Positions 10,501-17,367 of a stretch of DNA of 64,000 bases are shown piece after piece. The notes beneath the pieces are model-generated. The model did no database searches, was not told the origin of the DNA, and worked only from the letters and a program-made list of their open reading frames with translations. The DNA is from Geodermatophilus tzadiensis (lineage in GTDB: Bacteria; Actinomycetota; Actinomycetes; Mycobacteriales; Geodermatophilaceae), in NCBI RefSeq assembly GCF_003002915.1, contig NZ_PVTG01000017.1, positions 1-64,000 on the forward strand. The letters are read 5' to 3'. Both the position numbers and the translations under genes were made by a program. Numbering within the stretch: the stretch's first letter is position 1; each line of letters begins with the position of its first letter.

Positions 10501-11166
10501 GCCGACCTCGCCGAGGTGTACGCGGTGTGGGGCGGCTACGCCTACGGCCGCGACCTCGACGGCGTGCAGGCGCGGCCGGACATGGAGGCGGCCTACCGGC
10601 GGATCGCGGTGGCGGCCAAGAACGTCGACACCCGCGAGCACGACATCGCCGACTCCGACGACTACTTCCAGTACCACGGCGGGATGGTGGCGACCGTCCG
10701 CGCGCTGACCGGCTCGGCGCCGCGGGCCTACATCGGCGACTCCACCCGCCCCGAGCAGGTGCGGACCCGCTCGCTGACCGAGGAGACCTCCCGGGTGTTC
10801 CGGGCGCGGGTGGTCAACCCCAAGTGGCTGCAGGCGATGCGCCGGCACGGCTACAAGGGCGCCTTCGAGCTGGCCGCGACCGTCGACTACCTGTTCGGCT
10901 ACGACGCCACGACCGGAGTGGTGGCCGACTGGATGTACGAGCAGCTCACGCAGACCTACGTGCTCGACCCGGAGAACCGGGAGTTCCTGGAGCGGTCCAA
11001 CCCCTGGGCGCTGCACGGGATGGCCGAGCGGCTGCTGGAGGCGGTCGACCGGGGGATGTGGGCCGAGCCGGACCCCGCGGTGCTCGCCGGGTTGCAGCAG
11101 GCCTACCTCGACACCGAGGGCGACCTCGAGGGCGGGGAGACGCCGGCCCAGCAGGTCGCCCCGTGA
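7558..11166 (+). CDS. cobN: Cobaltochelatase subunit CobN
   Basis: A 1202-residue protein, the usual length of CobN. It is the large, corrin-binding subunit of the ATP-dependent chelatase that inserts cobalt into hydrogenobyrinate a,c-diamide together with CobS/CobT-type AAA+ subunits, which are not in this window. Typical stretches include GKHGNLEWLPGKTVGLS, TVRISGFFRDAFPHV, FGSKPGAYGAGLLSL and MRRHGYKGAFELAATVDYLF, all characteristic of the CobN/ChlH superfamily. The GTG at 7558 starts MFVLLSTSDTDLL. Magnesium chelatase H is the alternative, but the cob context and lack of chlorophyll genes argue for CobN. Confidence 0.95.
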   Translation: MFVLLSTSDTDLLSARASGADWRLGNPVRLGAEGTAALTDGAQLVVVRILGVRRQYEELLAPLLAGPAPVVVLGGEQVPDAELMELSTVPMGVATEAHGYLAQGGPDNLVQLHRFLSDTVLLTGEGFEPPSVAPDWGVLERGGRGSGPRVAVLYYRAHHLAGNTAFVEDLCSAIEDAGGEALPVFTSSLRSVSDELLDVLRTADALVVTVLAAGGSRPATAQAGGDDGAWDVGQLAALDVPVVQGLCLTRSRADWLADDDGLSPLDVGNQVAIPEFDGRLISVPFSFKETDDDGLTHYVADPERAARVAGTAVAHARLRHTPPAERRIVVMLSAYPTKHARIGNAVGLDTPASVVRLLAAMQGQGYDIGPFDGPDALPGVADLDGDALVHALIAAGGQDADWLTDEQLSGNPVRIPAAEYRRFFDTLPADLRAAMTEHWGEPPGSLFVDGGDIVFAALRAGNVVVMVQPPRGFGENPIAIYHDPDLPPSHHYLAAYWWLRSGFGAHALVHVGKHGNLEWLPGKTVGLSASCGPDAAIGDLPLVYPFLVNDPGEGSQAKRRAHATLVDHLVPPMARADSYGDIARLEQLLDEHANVAAMDPAKLPAVRAQIWTLLQAAKLDHDLGLADRPDDDHFDEMILHVDGWLCEIKDSQIRDGLHVLGTPPSGSDRVDLVLAMLRARQIWGGAVALPGLREALGLTEDGTAGLHATDAVEAQAAALVSGMEDAGWTAGAVGPVVREVLGREDAQVADVLRFAVEEVVPRLERTTDELDATLHALDGGYVPAGPSGSPLRGLVNVLPTGRNFYSVDPRAVPSRLAWETGQAMAESLLERYVADTGGYPPSVGLSVWGTSAMRTSGDDVAEVLALLGVRPVWDDASRRVTALEPVPLDELGRPRIDVTVRISGFFRDAFPHVVTMLDDAVRLVADLDEPASQNFVRAHVEADVAGHGDRRRATTRVFGSKPGAYGAGLLSLIDSRDWRGDADLAEVYAVWGGYAYGRDLDGVQARPDMEAAYRRIAVAAKNVDTREHDIADSDDYFQYHGGMVATVRALTGSAPRAYIGDSTRPEQVRTRSLTEETSRVFRARVVNPKWLQAMRRHGYKGAFELAATVDYLFGYDATTGVVADWMYEQLTQTYVLDPENREFLERSNPWALHGMAERLLEAVDRGMWAEPDPAVLAGLQQAYLDTEGDLEGGETPAQQVAP

Positions 11167-11254
11167 TGATCTAGGCGCGTGCCCTGCGTCACGGCGCGCC
11201 GGGACCCGCCGGGGAGTGACGCATGATCCGTGTGCGCTGGGTAACAGCTCTTGC

Positions 11255-11509
11255 ATGGGCATCCTGAACCGACTCCTCGGAACTGCAGAGACGACGGCTC
11301 GACGGGGCGCCGCTGCCGGCGGCCGCGGGATGGGCGGCCGCGGGATGAGCACCCGCGGGATGAGCACCCGGGGCGCGGCCGGCCGCTCGATGGGCCGCAC
11401 CCGCATGGCGAGCGGCACACCCTCCCGGCGGATGGGCCGCGGCGCGCCGACGACGGCCGCCTCCGGTGGCCTGGGCCGGCTGCTCGGGTCGCTGACCGGC
11501 CGCCGCTGA
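11255..11509 (+). CDS. Small basic Gly/Arg/Met-repeat protein, unknown function
   Basis: An 84-residue, strongly basic protein. It has an amphipathic start (MGILNRLLG), a mid-section of RGMxx-type repeats (RGMGG, RGMST, RGMST, RGAAG, RSMGR) built on a 15-nt repeat at about 11328-11380, and an end (LGRLLGSLTGRR) that echoes the N-terminus. A GTG-type upstream extension to 11216 is possible, but the ATG at 11255 gives the more natural N-terminus. No Shine-Dalgarno is obvious. It could be a real small protein or chance coding; the strong hairpin directly after its stop slightly favours a real gene. Confidence 0.5.
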   Translation: MGILNRLLGTAETTARRGAAAGGRGMGGRGMSTRGMSTRGAAGRSMGRTRMASGTPSRRMGRGAPTTAASGGLGRLLGSLTGRR

Positions 11510-11514
11510 GCGGC

Positions 11515-11542
11515 CGACCCCGCTGCTCCGGCGGCGGGGTCG
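11515..11542. terminator. Bidirectional terminator hairpin
   Basis: CGACCCCGC (11515-11523) pairs perfectly with GCGGGGTCG (11534-11542) across a 10-nt loop. It fills the gap between the small basic-protein gene and the convergent cobS stop at 11543. There is no T tract, as usual for high-GC Actinobacteria. Confidence 0.65.
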
Positions 11543-12319
11543 CTAGGGCAGCGAGGCGGCGGCGACCAACAGCACGACGGTCGCCGCCGCCTCGCCCATC
11601 GCCCCCATCACGTCGCCGGTGACCCCGCCGAGGCGGGCCGTCGCGCGGACCCGGACCCGCTCGGCCACGAGCAGCCCCGTCGCTCCGGCGGCGACGAGGA
11701 CCGCCGCTGCGAGCACGCCTCCGGCCGTCCACCCTGCGGCCCCGGCGAGCGCCGCGGTGACCACCAGCCACCCGGCCAGCCACGGCCGCGACACCGTGCC
11801 CGCCACCGCCTGACCGAGGGACGACCCCTCGGCCGTGCGGACCCCGGGCAGGCCCGTGCGCGCCATCGCCAGGCGGGCCACCACCACCGCGGTCCACAGC
11901 GCGAGCCAGCCGCCGTCTCGGCCGAGCAGGGCCGCCGCGGCCGCCGCCTGCAGCAGCAGGACCAGCACCAGCGCCACCACGCCGAACGGGCCCACGTCGC
12001 CCCGGTGCATGACCTGCAGCGCCCGCTCCCGGTCGCGCAGCGGACCCAGCCCGTCGGCGGTGTCGGCCAGGCCGTCGAGGTGCAGGCCCCGGGTGAGCGC
12101 GGCGAGCACGGCCAGCGCGGCCACCGCCCCGGTCGGCGGGGACACCAGCCGCGTGCCCAGCACCCCCACGCCGGCGGCCACCCCGCCGAGCGCCAGCCCG
12201 ACCAGCGGCGCCCACGGCAGGACCCCGCGGGTCGACGTCGCCGCCGCGGCCGGCACCCGCACCACGGTCAGCAGCGCCACCGACTCCAGCGGGCCGGCCC
12301 ACCGCGGCCGGGCGCTCAC
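11543..12319 (-). CDS. cobS: Adenosylcobinamide-GDP ribazoletransferase CobS
   Basis: A 258-residue integral membrane protein. It joins adenosylcobinamide-GDP to alpha-ribazole to form adenosylcobalamin (the last lower-ligand step). RGLHLDGLADTADGLG followed by MHRGDVGPFGVVALVL is the CobS/CobV signature; several hydrophobic helices fill the rest. GTG start at 12317-12319 overlaps the cobU stop (GTGA), so the two are translationally coupled. Confidence 0.93.
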   Translation of the reverse strand: MSARPRWAGPLESVALLTVVRVPAAAATSTRGVLPWAPLVGLALGGVAAGVGVLGTRLVSPPTGAVAALAVLAALTRGLHLDGLADTADGLGPLRDRERALQVMHRGDVGPFGVVALVLVLLLQAAAAAALLGRDGGWLALWTAVVVARLAMARTGLPGVRTAEGSSLGQAVAGTVSRPWLAGWLVVTAALAGAAGWTAGGVLAAAVLVAAGATGLLVAERVRVRATARLGGVTGDVMGAMGEAAATVVLLVAAASLP

Positions 12320-12837
12320 CGCAGCCGCTGGGGCAGGCCCGCGACGACGAACCACACCTCGTCAGCGGTGCCGGCCAGCCGCTGGTTGACCTCGCCCAGC
12401 GCGTCGCGGAACAGCCGTCCGGCCCGGGACTCCGGGACGACGCCCAGGCCGACCTCGTCGCTCACCGCCACCACGTGCGCCGGCGTCATCGCCCAGGCGT
12501 TGACCAGCGCGTCCACCCGGGCGGCGAGCCGGTCGAGGGCGCCGGGCGCCTCGCTCCACACGCCGGTCTCGTCCATCAGCGCCGCCACCCACGTGGTGAC
12601 GCTGTCGATCAGCACCGTGCCCCCGCGCAGCAGCTCGCTGGGCGCCGTCGTCTCCAGCGTCGTCCAGCCCGCCGGGCGCCGGGCCCGGTGCGCGGCCACC
12701 CGCCCGGCCCACTCGGGGTCGTCGGTGGCCGGCGCGGAGGTGGCCAGGTAGACGACGTCCGCCCGGTCGGCGACCAGCGACTCGGCGTGCGCCGACTTCC
12801 CCGACCGCGAGCCGCCCAGCACCAGCACCCGGCTCAC
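12316..12837 (-). CDS. cobU: Bifunctional adenosylcobinamide kinase / guanylyltransferase CobU
   Basis: A 173-residue P-loop protein with GGSRSGKSAHAE near residues 8-19 and the VVYLATSAP beta strand. The later VVAVSDEVGLGVVPESRAGR stretch is diagnostic for CobU/CobP. It phosphorylates adenosylcobinamide and transfers GMP to it, feeding CobS, encoded immediately downstream. Its GTG start (12835-12837) overlaps the stop of the preceding phosphatase gene by 4 bp, giving a three-gene coupled unit: phosphatase, cobU, cobS. Confidence 0.94.
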   Translation of the reverse strand: MSRVLVLGGSRSGKSAHAESLVADRADVVYLATSAPATDDPEWAGRVAAHRARRPAGWTTLETTAPSELLRGGTVLIDSVTTWVAALMDETGVWSEAPGALDRLAARVDALVNAWAMTPAHVVAVSDEVGLGVVPESRAGRLFRDALGEVNQRLAGTADEVWFVVAGLPQRLR

Positions 12838-13397
12838 GGCGCGGGCTCCGCCGCGAGCTCCAGGCGGGTCACCGTGCCGTTGTGCGGGGTGAGGGCCGGC
12901 AGGTCGGCGGGGCCGAGACCGGCGGCGACCGCCTGCGCCGCCCGGATGGTGTCGCCGTGGGTGACCAGCGCGACCACGTCGGCCGGAGGGTCGGCGGACA
13001 GCCGCGCGAGGAGGTCCGCGACCCGCGCGTGCAGCTGCGCCAGGCTCTCGCCGCCCTCGGCCGACCAGTGCGGGTCGGTCCAGTCGACGACGTCCCACAG
13101 CTCCCGGGACGGCCGGCCCTCCAGCACGCCGTAGCCCTGCTCGCGCAGCGCGGGCGTCGTGGTGAAGGGCAGGCCCACGGCGCGGGCGCAGTGCTCGGCG
13201 GTCTGCACCGCCCTCAGCAGGTCGCTCGACAGCACCGCCCCGGGCCGGAGGGCGGCCAGCTCGGCGGCCGCGGAGGCGGCCTGCCGGTGCCCCAGCTCGG
13301 TGAGCGGCACGTGCGCGGTCTGGCCCTGCATCAGCCCGGCGACGTTCCACTCGCTCTGGCCGTGCCGGACGAGGAGGAGGGTGAGCGGGCGAGCCAT
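12834..13397 (-). CDS. Histidine phosphatase family protein, probable alpha-ribazole phosphatase (CobC-like)
   Basis: A 187-residue protein with the phosphoglycerate-mutase fold. LVRHGQSEWN (about residues 9-18) holds the phospho-accepting His12. A downstream LVTHGDTIRA supplies the second catalytic His. In the nucleotide loop pathway CobC removes phosphate from alpha-ribazole-5'-phosphate; being first in a coupled unit with cobU and cobS makes that role likely here. The family is broad, so 2,3-bisphosphoglycerate-type or other small-molecule phosphatase activity remains possible. Start is ATG at 13395-13397. Confidence 0.8.
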   Translation of the reverse strand: MARPLTLLLVRHGQSEWNVAGLMQGQTAHVPLTELGHRQAASAAAELAALRPGAVLSSDLLRAVQTAEHCARAVGLPFTTTPALREQGYGVLEGRPSRELWDVVDWTDPHWSAEGGESLAQLHARVADLLARLSADPPADVVALVTHGDTIRAAQAVAAGLGPADLPALTPHNGTVTRLELAAEPAP

Positions 13398-13449
13398 GGT
13401 GGTCGCCGAGCGTAGGCCAGGCGGCGGCGGAGTCCTGCCGGGGTGCTCG

Positions 13450-13455
13450 TACCGT
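13450..13455 (+). promoter_or_regulatory. Putative -10 box of a leaderless gene
   Basis: TACCGT with exactly 6 nt to the GTG at 13462. The spacing predicts transcription starting at the start codon. No ribosome binding site is present before that GTG. Confidence 0.42.
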
Positions 13456-13461
13456 CGGGAC

Positions 13462-14250
13462 GTGACCATCCCCGTCCGCCCCGGCGCCGCCCGTCCCGCC
13501 GGCCGGCCCGCGGGTCCCGACCCGCTGGCCCCGCTGCTGGACCTCCCCGGCGTCCGCGAGGCCGCCGACGCCGCGCGCGCGGGCATCGACCGGCTGCTGG
13601 CGCACCGGCTGATGCGCAACCGGTCGGCCGAGGTGAGCACCGAGTCGGCGCTGCGGGGTGCCCGCGCCTCGGCCTCCCTCGACGGCGTCGACGTCCCGCT
13701 GGCCGACCTGCGCGCGGGCTCGGTCGACGACCCGGTGGTGCAGGGCTCGCTGCGGGTGTCGGTGGCCCTCGGGTCGATGGTCGACACCTGGGCGAGGGCG
13801 CCCGGGCAGGTGCTGGCCCGGCTGCACGTGCTGGCCGCCGCCGACCTCGTCGACCGCCGCGACCTGGGCCGGCCCGCGCCGCACGCCGGGGCGCGGCTGG
13901 GCGGCCTGTTCCCGGTGGTCACCGGCACCTCGACGGTGCCCGCCGTGCTGGTCGCCGGTCTCGTGCACGGCGAGCTGGCCGCCCTCGCGCCCTTCGGCGC
14001 CGCCGACGGCGTCGTCGCGCGGGCCGCCGGCCGGCTCACCGCCATCGGCCGGGGACTGGACCCCAAGGCCGTGTCGGTGCCCGAGGTGGGCTTCGCCGAG
14101 CTGGGCGCCGAGGAGTACCGGGCCCGGCTGGCCGGCTACGCGTCCGGCGGTCCCGAGGGCGTGGCCGCGTGGCTGGTGCACTGCTGCCACGCCACCGAGC
14201 TCGGCGCCCGGGAGGGCCTGGCCATCGCCGAGGCGATCCTGCGCGGCTGA
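13462..14250 (+). CDS. Conserved actinobacterial protein (Rv3662c-like position), function unknown
   Basis: A 262-residue, mostly helical soluble protein. The segment NRSAEVSTESALRGARASAS resembles the N-terminal region seen in Fic-type proteins, but I see no HPFxxGNG Fic motif. Databases often call relatives 'oxidoreductase' without a cofactor-binding motif, and none is visible here. It precedes the HAD phosphatase, ssd and tad genes, the same order as Rv3662c-Rv3661-Rv3660c in M. tuberculosis, so orthology is inferred mainly from context. GTG start at 13462 fits a leaderless message. Confidence 0.7.
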   Translation: MTIPVRPGAARPAGRPAGPDPLAPLLDLPGVREAADAARAGIDRLLAHRLMRNRSAEVSTESALRGARASASLDGVDVPLADLRAGSVDDPVVQGSLRVSVALGSMVDTWARAPGQVLARLHVLAAADLVDRRDLGRPAPHAGARLGGLFPVVTGTSTVPAVLVAGLVHGELAALAPFGAADGVVARAAGRLTAIGRGLDPKAVSVPEVGFAELGAEEYRARLAGYASGGPEGVAAWLVHCCHATELGAREGLAIAEAILRG

Positions 14251-14261
14251 TCTCCGCCTGC

Positions 14262-14283
14262 GTCCCCCGCGCCGCCGGGGGAC
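14262..14283 (+). terminator. Hairpin after the Rv3662c-like gene
   Basis: GTCCCCCG (14262-14269) pairs with CGGGGGAC (14276-14283) over a 6-nt loop. It lies 11 nt after the stop codon at 14250 and just before the aldo/keto reductase start. Confidence 0.5.
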
Positions 14284-14292
14284 AGTGGCCGC

Positions 14293-15261
14293 ATGCGCAC
14301 CCTCGACGTCGACGGGCTCGGACCGGTCAGCCGGATCGGTCTGGGCACCTGGCAGTTCGGCTCCCGCGAGTGGGGCTACGGCGAGGCGTACGCCACCGGC
14401 GCGGCGAAGGACGTCGTGCGGCGGGCCCGCGACCTCGGCGTCACCCTGTTCGACACCGCGGAGGTCTACGGCTTCGGCCGCAGCGAGCGGATCCTCGGCG
14501 AGGCGCTGGGGGAGGAGCGCGCCGACGTCGTCGTCGCCTCGAAGCTGTTCCCCGTGGCGCCCTTCCCGCCGGTCGTCCGGCGCCGGCTCGAGGGCAGCGC
14601 GCGGCGGCTGGGCTTGGAGCGGGTCCCGCTCTACCAGGTGCACCAGCCCAACCCCGTCGTCCCCGACACGGTGACGATGCCCGGGCTGCGCACGCTCCTC
14701 GACGAGGACCGCATCGGTGCCGTCGGTGTCTCCAACTACTCGCTCGACCGGTGGCGTGCGGCCGACGCCGCCCTCGGCCGCCCGGTCGTCAGCAACCAGG
14801 TGCAGTTCTCGCTGGCCCGGCCGGGCGCGCTGGCCGACCTCGTGCCCTTCGCCGAGCGCGAGGGTCGGGTGGTCATCGCCTACAGCCCGCTCGCGCAGGG
14901 GCTGCTCGGCGGCCGGTACGACGCCGGCCACCGGCCCGGCGGCGTCCGGGCGGCCAACCCGCTGTTCGGCACCGAGAACCTGCGCCGCGTGCAGCCGCTG
15001 CTCGACGTCCTCCGCGAGGTCGCCGACGCGCACGGCGTCCGGCCCGGGACGATCGCGCTGGCCTGGCTGGTGTCGCTGCCGCGGGTGGTGGTCATCCCCG
15101 GGGCGTCGAGCGTGGAGCAGGTGGAGGCCAACGCGGCCGCCGGGGAGGTCGACCTGCGCCCCGACGAACAGGCGGCGCTCACCGCGGCGGCGCGGGCGTT
15201 CGCGCCGGTGTCGGCGGCCCGCACGCTGGTCGACGGCCTCCGGGAGCGGCTCCCGCGCTGA
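14293..15261 (+). CDS. Aldo/keto reductase
   Basis: A 322-residue TIM-barrel NADPH-dependent oxidoreductase. The N-terminus reads IGLGTWQFGSREWGYGEAY. FDTAEVYGFGRSER holds the catalytic Asp and Tyr, and VVASKLF the Lys. VGVSNYSLDRW and the late VVIPGASSVEQVEANA (phosphate-binding of NADPH) complete the family pattern. Substrate is not predictable. The ATG at 14293 follows the upstream gene by 42 bp. The stop lies 14 bp from that of the convergent HAD gene, with a small GAGGG/CCCTC inverted repeat between them. Confidence 0.9.
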   Translation: MRTLDVDGLGPVSRIGLGTWQFGSREWGYGEAYATGAAKDVVRRARDLGVTLFDTAEVYGFGRSERILGEALGEERADVVVASKLFPVAPFPPVVRRRLEGSARRLGLERVPLYQVHQPNPVVPDTVTMPGLRTLLDEDRIGAVGVSNYSLDRWRAADAALGRPVVSNQVQFSLARPGALADLVPFAEREGRVVIAYSPLAQGLLGGRYDAGHRPGGVRAANPLFGTENLRRVQPLLDVLREVADAHGVRPGTIALAWLVSLPRVVVIPGASSVEQVEANAAAGEVDLRPDEQAALTAAARAFAPVSAARTLVDGLRERLPR

Positions 15262-15275
15262 CCGAGGGTCCTCCC

Positions 15276-16124
15276 TCAGGCCCCGCGGCGACGCCGGCGC
15301 CCGGCGGCCGGCACCGGCACGGACGGCGCCGAGGAGACGACGCGCAGCGCCCGCCGCCGCGCGTACCAGGCCAGCCCCGCCACCGCGGCGCCCACGCCCA
15401 TGGCAGCGCCCCGCACCACCGGTGCCGGCGGCACCGGGAAGCGCGAGCGCATGGTCACCGGCCGGGTGAACTCCAGGACCGGCCAGCCACGCTCGGCCGC
15501 GGCCCTGCGCAGCGCCCGGTCGGGGTTGACCGCCGTCGGGTGCCCGACTGCGGCGAGCATCGGCAGGTCGGTCACCGAGTCGCTGTAGGCGAAGCAGTCG
15601 GCCAGGTCGTAGCCGCTCTCGGCAGCCACCTGCCGCATCGCCGCGGCCTTGTTCTCCCCGTAGGCGTAGAACTCGATCTCGCCGGTGTACCGGCCGTCGG
15701 CGGTGACCATCCGGGTGGCCACCACGCGGTCGGCGCCGAGCATCTCGCCGATCGGCTCCACCATCTCCGCACCGCTGCTGGAGACGATGACGATCTCCCG
15801 CCCGGCCGCCCGGTGCTCCTCGATGAGGTCGGCGGCCTCGGCATAGACCAGCGGGTCGACGATCTCGTGCAGCGTCTCCCGGACGATGTCGTGCACCGTG
15901 GCGACGTCCCAGCCGGTGGCCATCCGGGTGATCTGCGCCCGCATCCGCTCCATCTGCTGCGCGTCGGCGCCGGCGAGGGAGAAGGTGAACTGCGCGTAGG
16001 CGCCCTTGAGCACGGCGCGGCGGTTGATCAGCCCGCCGGCGAAGAACGGGCGGCCGAAGGCCAGGGTGCTGGACTTGGCGATGACCGTCTTGTCCAGGTC
16101 GAAGAACGCCGCAGCGCGGGTCAC
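15276..16124 (-). CDS. HAD-superfamily (subfamily IB) hydrolase with C-terminal membrane anchor
   Basis: A 282-residue protein. AAFFDLDKTVI (about residues 5-15) is HAD motif I with nucleophile Asp9 and acid Asp11. IVIVSSSGAEMVEPI is motif II and CFAYSDSVTDLPML is motif IV. This is the SerB/CicA-like IB subfamily, which hydrolyses phosphomonoesters. A hydrophobic stretch near residues 238-258 (VRGAAMGVGAAVAGLAWYA) followed by arginines suggests C-terminal membrane tethering. It sits divergently from ssd as in other Actinobacteria. GTG start at 16122-16124; a TACAGT hexamer lies 8 nt upstream. Confidence 0.88.
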   Translation of the reverse strand: MTRAAAFFDLDKTVIAKSSTLAFGRPFFAGGLINRRAVLKGAYAQFTFSLAGADAQQMERMRAQITRMATGWDVATVHDIVRETLHEIVDPLVYAEAADLIEEHRAAGREIVIVSSSGAEMVEPIGEMLGADRVVATRMVTADGRYTGEIEFYAYGENKAAAMRQVAAESGYDLADCFAYSDSVTDLPMLAAVGHPTAVNPDRALRRAAAERGWPVLEFTRPVTMRSRFPVPPAPVVRGAAMGVGAAVAGLAWYARRRALRVVSSAPSVPVPAAGRRRRRGA

Positions 16125-16132
16125 GGTTCACG

Positions 16133-16138
16133 ACTGTA
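16133..16138 (-). promoter_or_regulatory. Putative -10 box for the HAD gene
   Basis: TACAGT on the minus strand, 8 nt before the GTG. It would yield a leaderless or very short leader. It shares the 127-bp divergent region with the CCGTCCACA element that precedes ssd. Confidence 0.4.
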
Positions 16139-16172
16139 AGCGGGCTCCCGGGGTGTGACGGGGATCGCGGCG

Positions 16173-16204
16173 CCGTCCACACCCCTCCGGGTCATCCACA
16201 GGTC
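16173..16204 (+). promoter_or_regulatory. Bipartite CCGTCCACA element upstream of ssd-tadA
   Basis: CCGTCCACA (16173-16181), 10 nt, then TCATCCACA followed by GGTC. The two CCACA cores are 19 bp apart. The same arrangement occurs at 20716-20747 and, inverted, at 31411-31442. It ends 48 bp before the ssd GTG. A further inverted repeat (GGGGTGTG 16150-16157 / CACACCCC 16178-16185) overlaps it. The second half is one mismatch from the DnaA box TTATCCACA, but the paired arrangement looks like an operator. Confidence 0.6.
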
Positions 16205-16251
16205 GCGCCGACCCGCACGCCGAGGGCCCGCGCTGCGCTGGGCTCGGGCGC

Positions 16252-17367
16252 GTGCCCCCTCGCCGCTCCCCGACCGCCTCCCCGACCGCGCCGGCCCGCC
16301 CCCTGGTGGTCAGCACCGACGAGGAGCTGCTCGACGACGTCCTCCGCGTGCTCGCCGCGGCCGGCACCGAGCCGCAGGTGGCCACCGACGGGCCCGCGCT
16401 GCGCCGCGCCCACCGGGACGCCGCCCTCGTGCTGCTCGGCGCCGACGCGCTCGCCGGGGCGGCGGTGCGGTCGCTGCCCCGGCGCCCCGGCGTGGTCGTC
16501 GTCGCGGCCGAGCCGCTGCCCCCGGCGGCGTGGGCGGCCGCGGTCGAGCTGGGCGCCGAGCGGGTCGCGGTGCTGCCCGCCGACGAGGCGTGGCTGGTGG
16601 CGAGGGCCGCCGGCGCGGTCCGCTCGCCGGTCGAGCGGGGGCGGCTCGTCGTCGTCGGCGGCAGCTGCGGGGGCGCGGGGGCCAGCACGCTGGCCGCCGC
16701 GTTCGCCGCCACCGCCGCCGAGGAGGCCGGGGGAGCGCTGCTGGTCGACGCCGACGTGTGGGGCGGAGGCCTCGACCTGCTCCTGGGTGCCGAGGACGCC
16801 GAGGGGCTGCGCTGGCCCGGGCTGACCGGCATCCGCGGGCGGGTGGCCGGCGACGCCCTGCTCGCCGCGCTGCCCGAGGTCGGCGGGGTGCACGTGCTGG
16901 CCGCCTCGCGCGAGGACCCGGAGCCGCTGCCGCCCGAGGCGCTGACCGCGGTCGTCGACGCCGCACGGTCGTGCGGCCGACCGGTGGTGGTCGACCTGCC
17001 GCGCCCCGGGTCCGGCGGGACGGCCCTGGCCGAGGCGGCGCTGGCCGAGGCCGACCTGGCCGTGCTCGTGGTCCCCGCGCGGCTGCGGGCCGCCTCGGCC
17101 GCCCGGCTGCTCGTCTGCGGACCGCCCGGCGGGCCGGTGCCGTGGTCGGCCGCCCGCCTGGTCGTGCGCCCGGTGCCCGGCGGCCTCTCGGCGCGGGACG
17201 TGGCCGCGGTGACGGGGCGGCCGGTGGCCGGCGAGCTGGCCCACGACCGCGGTTGCCTCACCCGCGGCGAACGCGGGGAGCCGCCGTCGGTCGGCCCGCG
17301 CAGCCCGCTCGGCGGACTCACCCGCCGGCTGCTCGGGGAGCGCGACGGCCGGGAGCGGGCGGCGTGA
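16252..17367 (+). CDS. ssd: Septum-site-determining protein Ssd (MinD/CpaE-like)
   Basis: A 371-residue ParA/MinD-superfamily protein. Residues about 20-120 look like a receiver-like domain, as in CpaE/TadZ. The central ATPase domain has a deviant Walker A (GGSCGGAGASTLA, about 139-151) that lacks the signature lysine before the second glycine. LLVDADVWGGGLD follows as the A' motif. In M. tuberculosis Ssd affects septum formation; in Tad systems CpaE/TadZ proteins localise the secretion machine. It overlaps tadA by 4 bp, so a Tad-linked localisation role is likely. GTG start chosen at 16252 for continuity of the Arg/Ser-rich N-terminus. Confidence 0.85.
   Translation: MPPRRSPTASPTAPARPLVVSTDEELLDDVLRVLAAAGTEPQVATDGPALRRAHRDAALVLLGADALAGAAVRSLPRRPGVVVVAAEPLPPAAWAAAVELGAERVAVLPADEAWLVARAAGAVRSPVERGRLVVVGGSCGGAGASTLAAAFAATAAEEAGGALLVDADVWGGGLDLLLGAEDAEGLRWPGLTGIRGRVAGDALLAALPEVGGVHVLAASREDPEPLPPEALTAVVDAARSCGRPVVVDLPRPGSGGTALAEAALAEADLAVLVVPARLRAASAARLLVCGPPGGPVPWSAARLVVRPVPGGLSARDVAAVTGRPVAGELAHDRGCLTRGERGEPPSVGPRSPLGGLTRRLLGERDGRERAA

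Noticed and set aside
1-13400. Cobalamin riboswitch near the cob genes
   Set aside because: I looked for a B12-box-like core upstream of cobH, cobG, cobN and the cobU unit and saw none; the upstream gaps are short. A covariance search could still find a divergent one.
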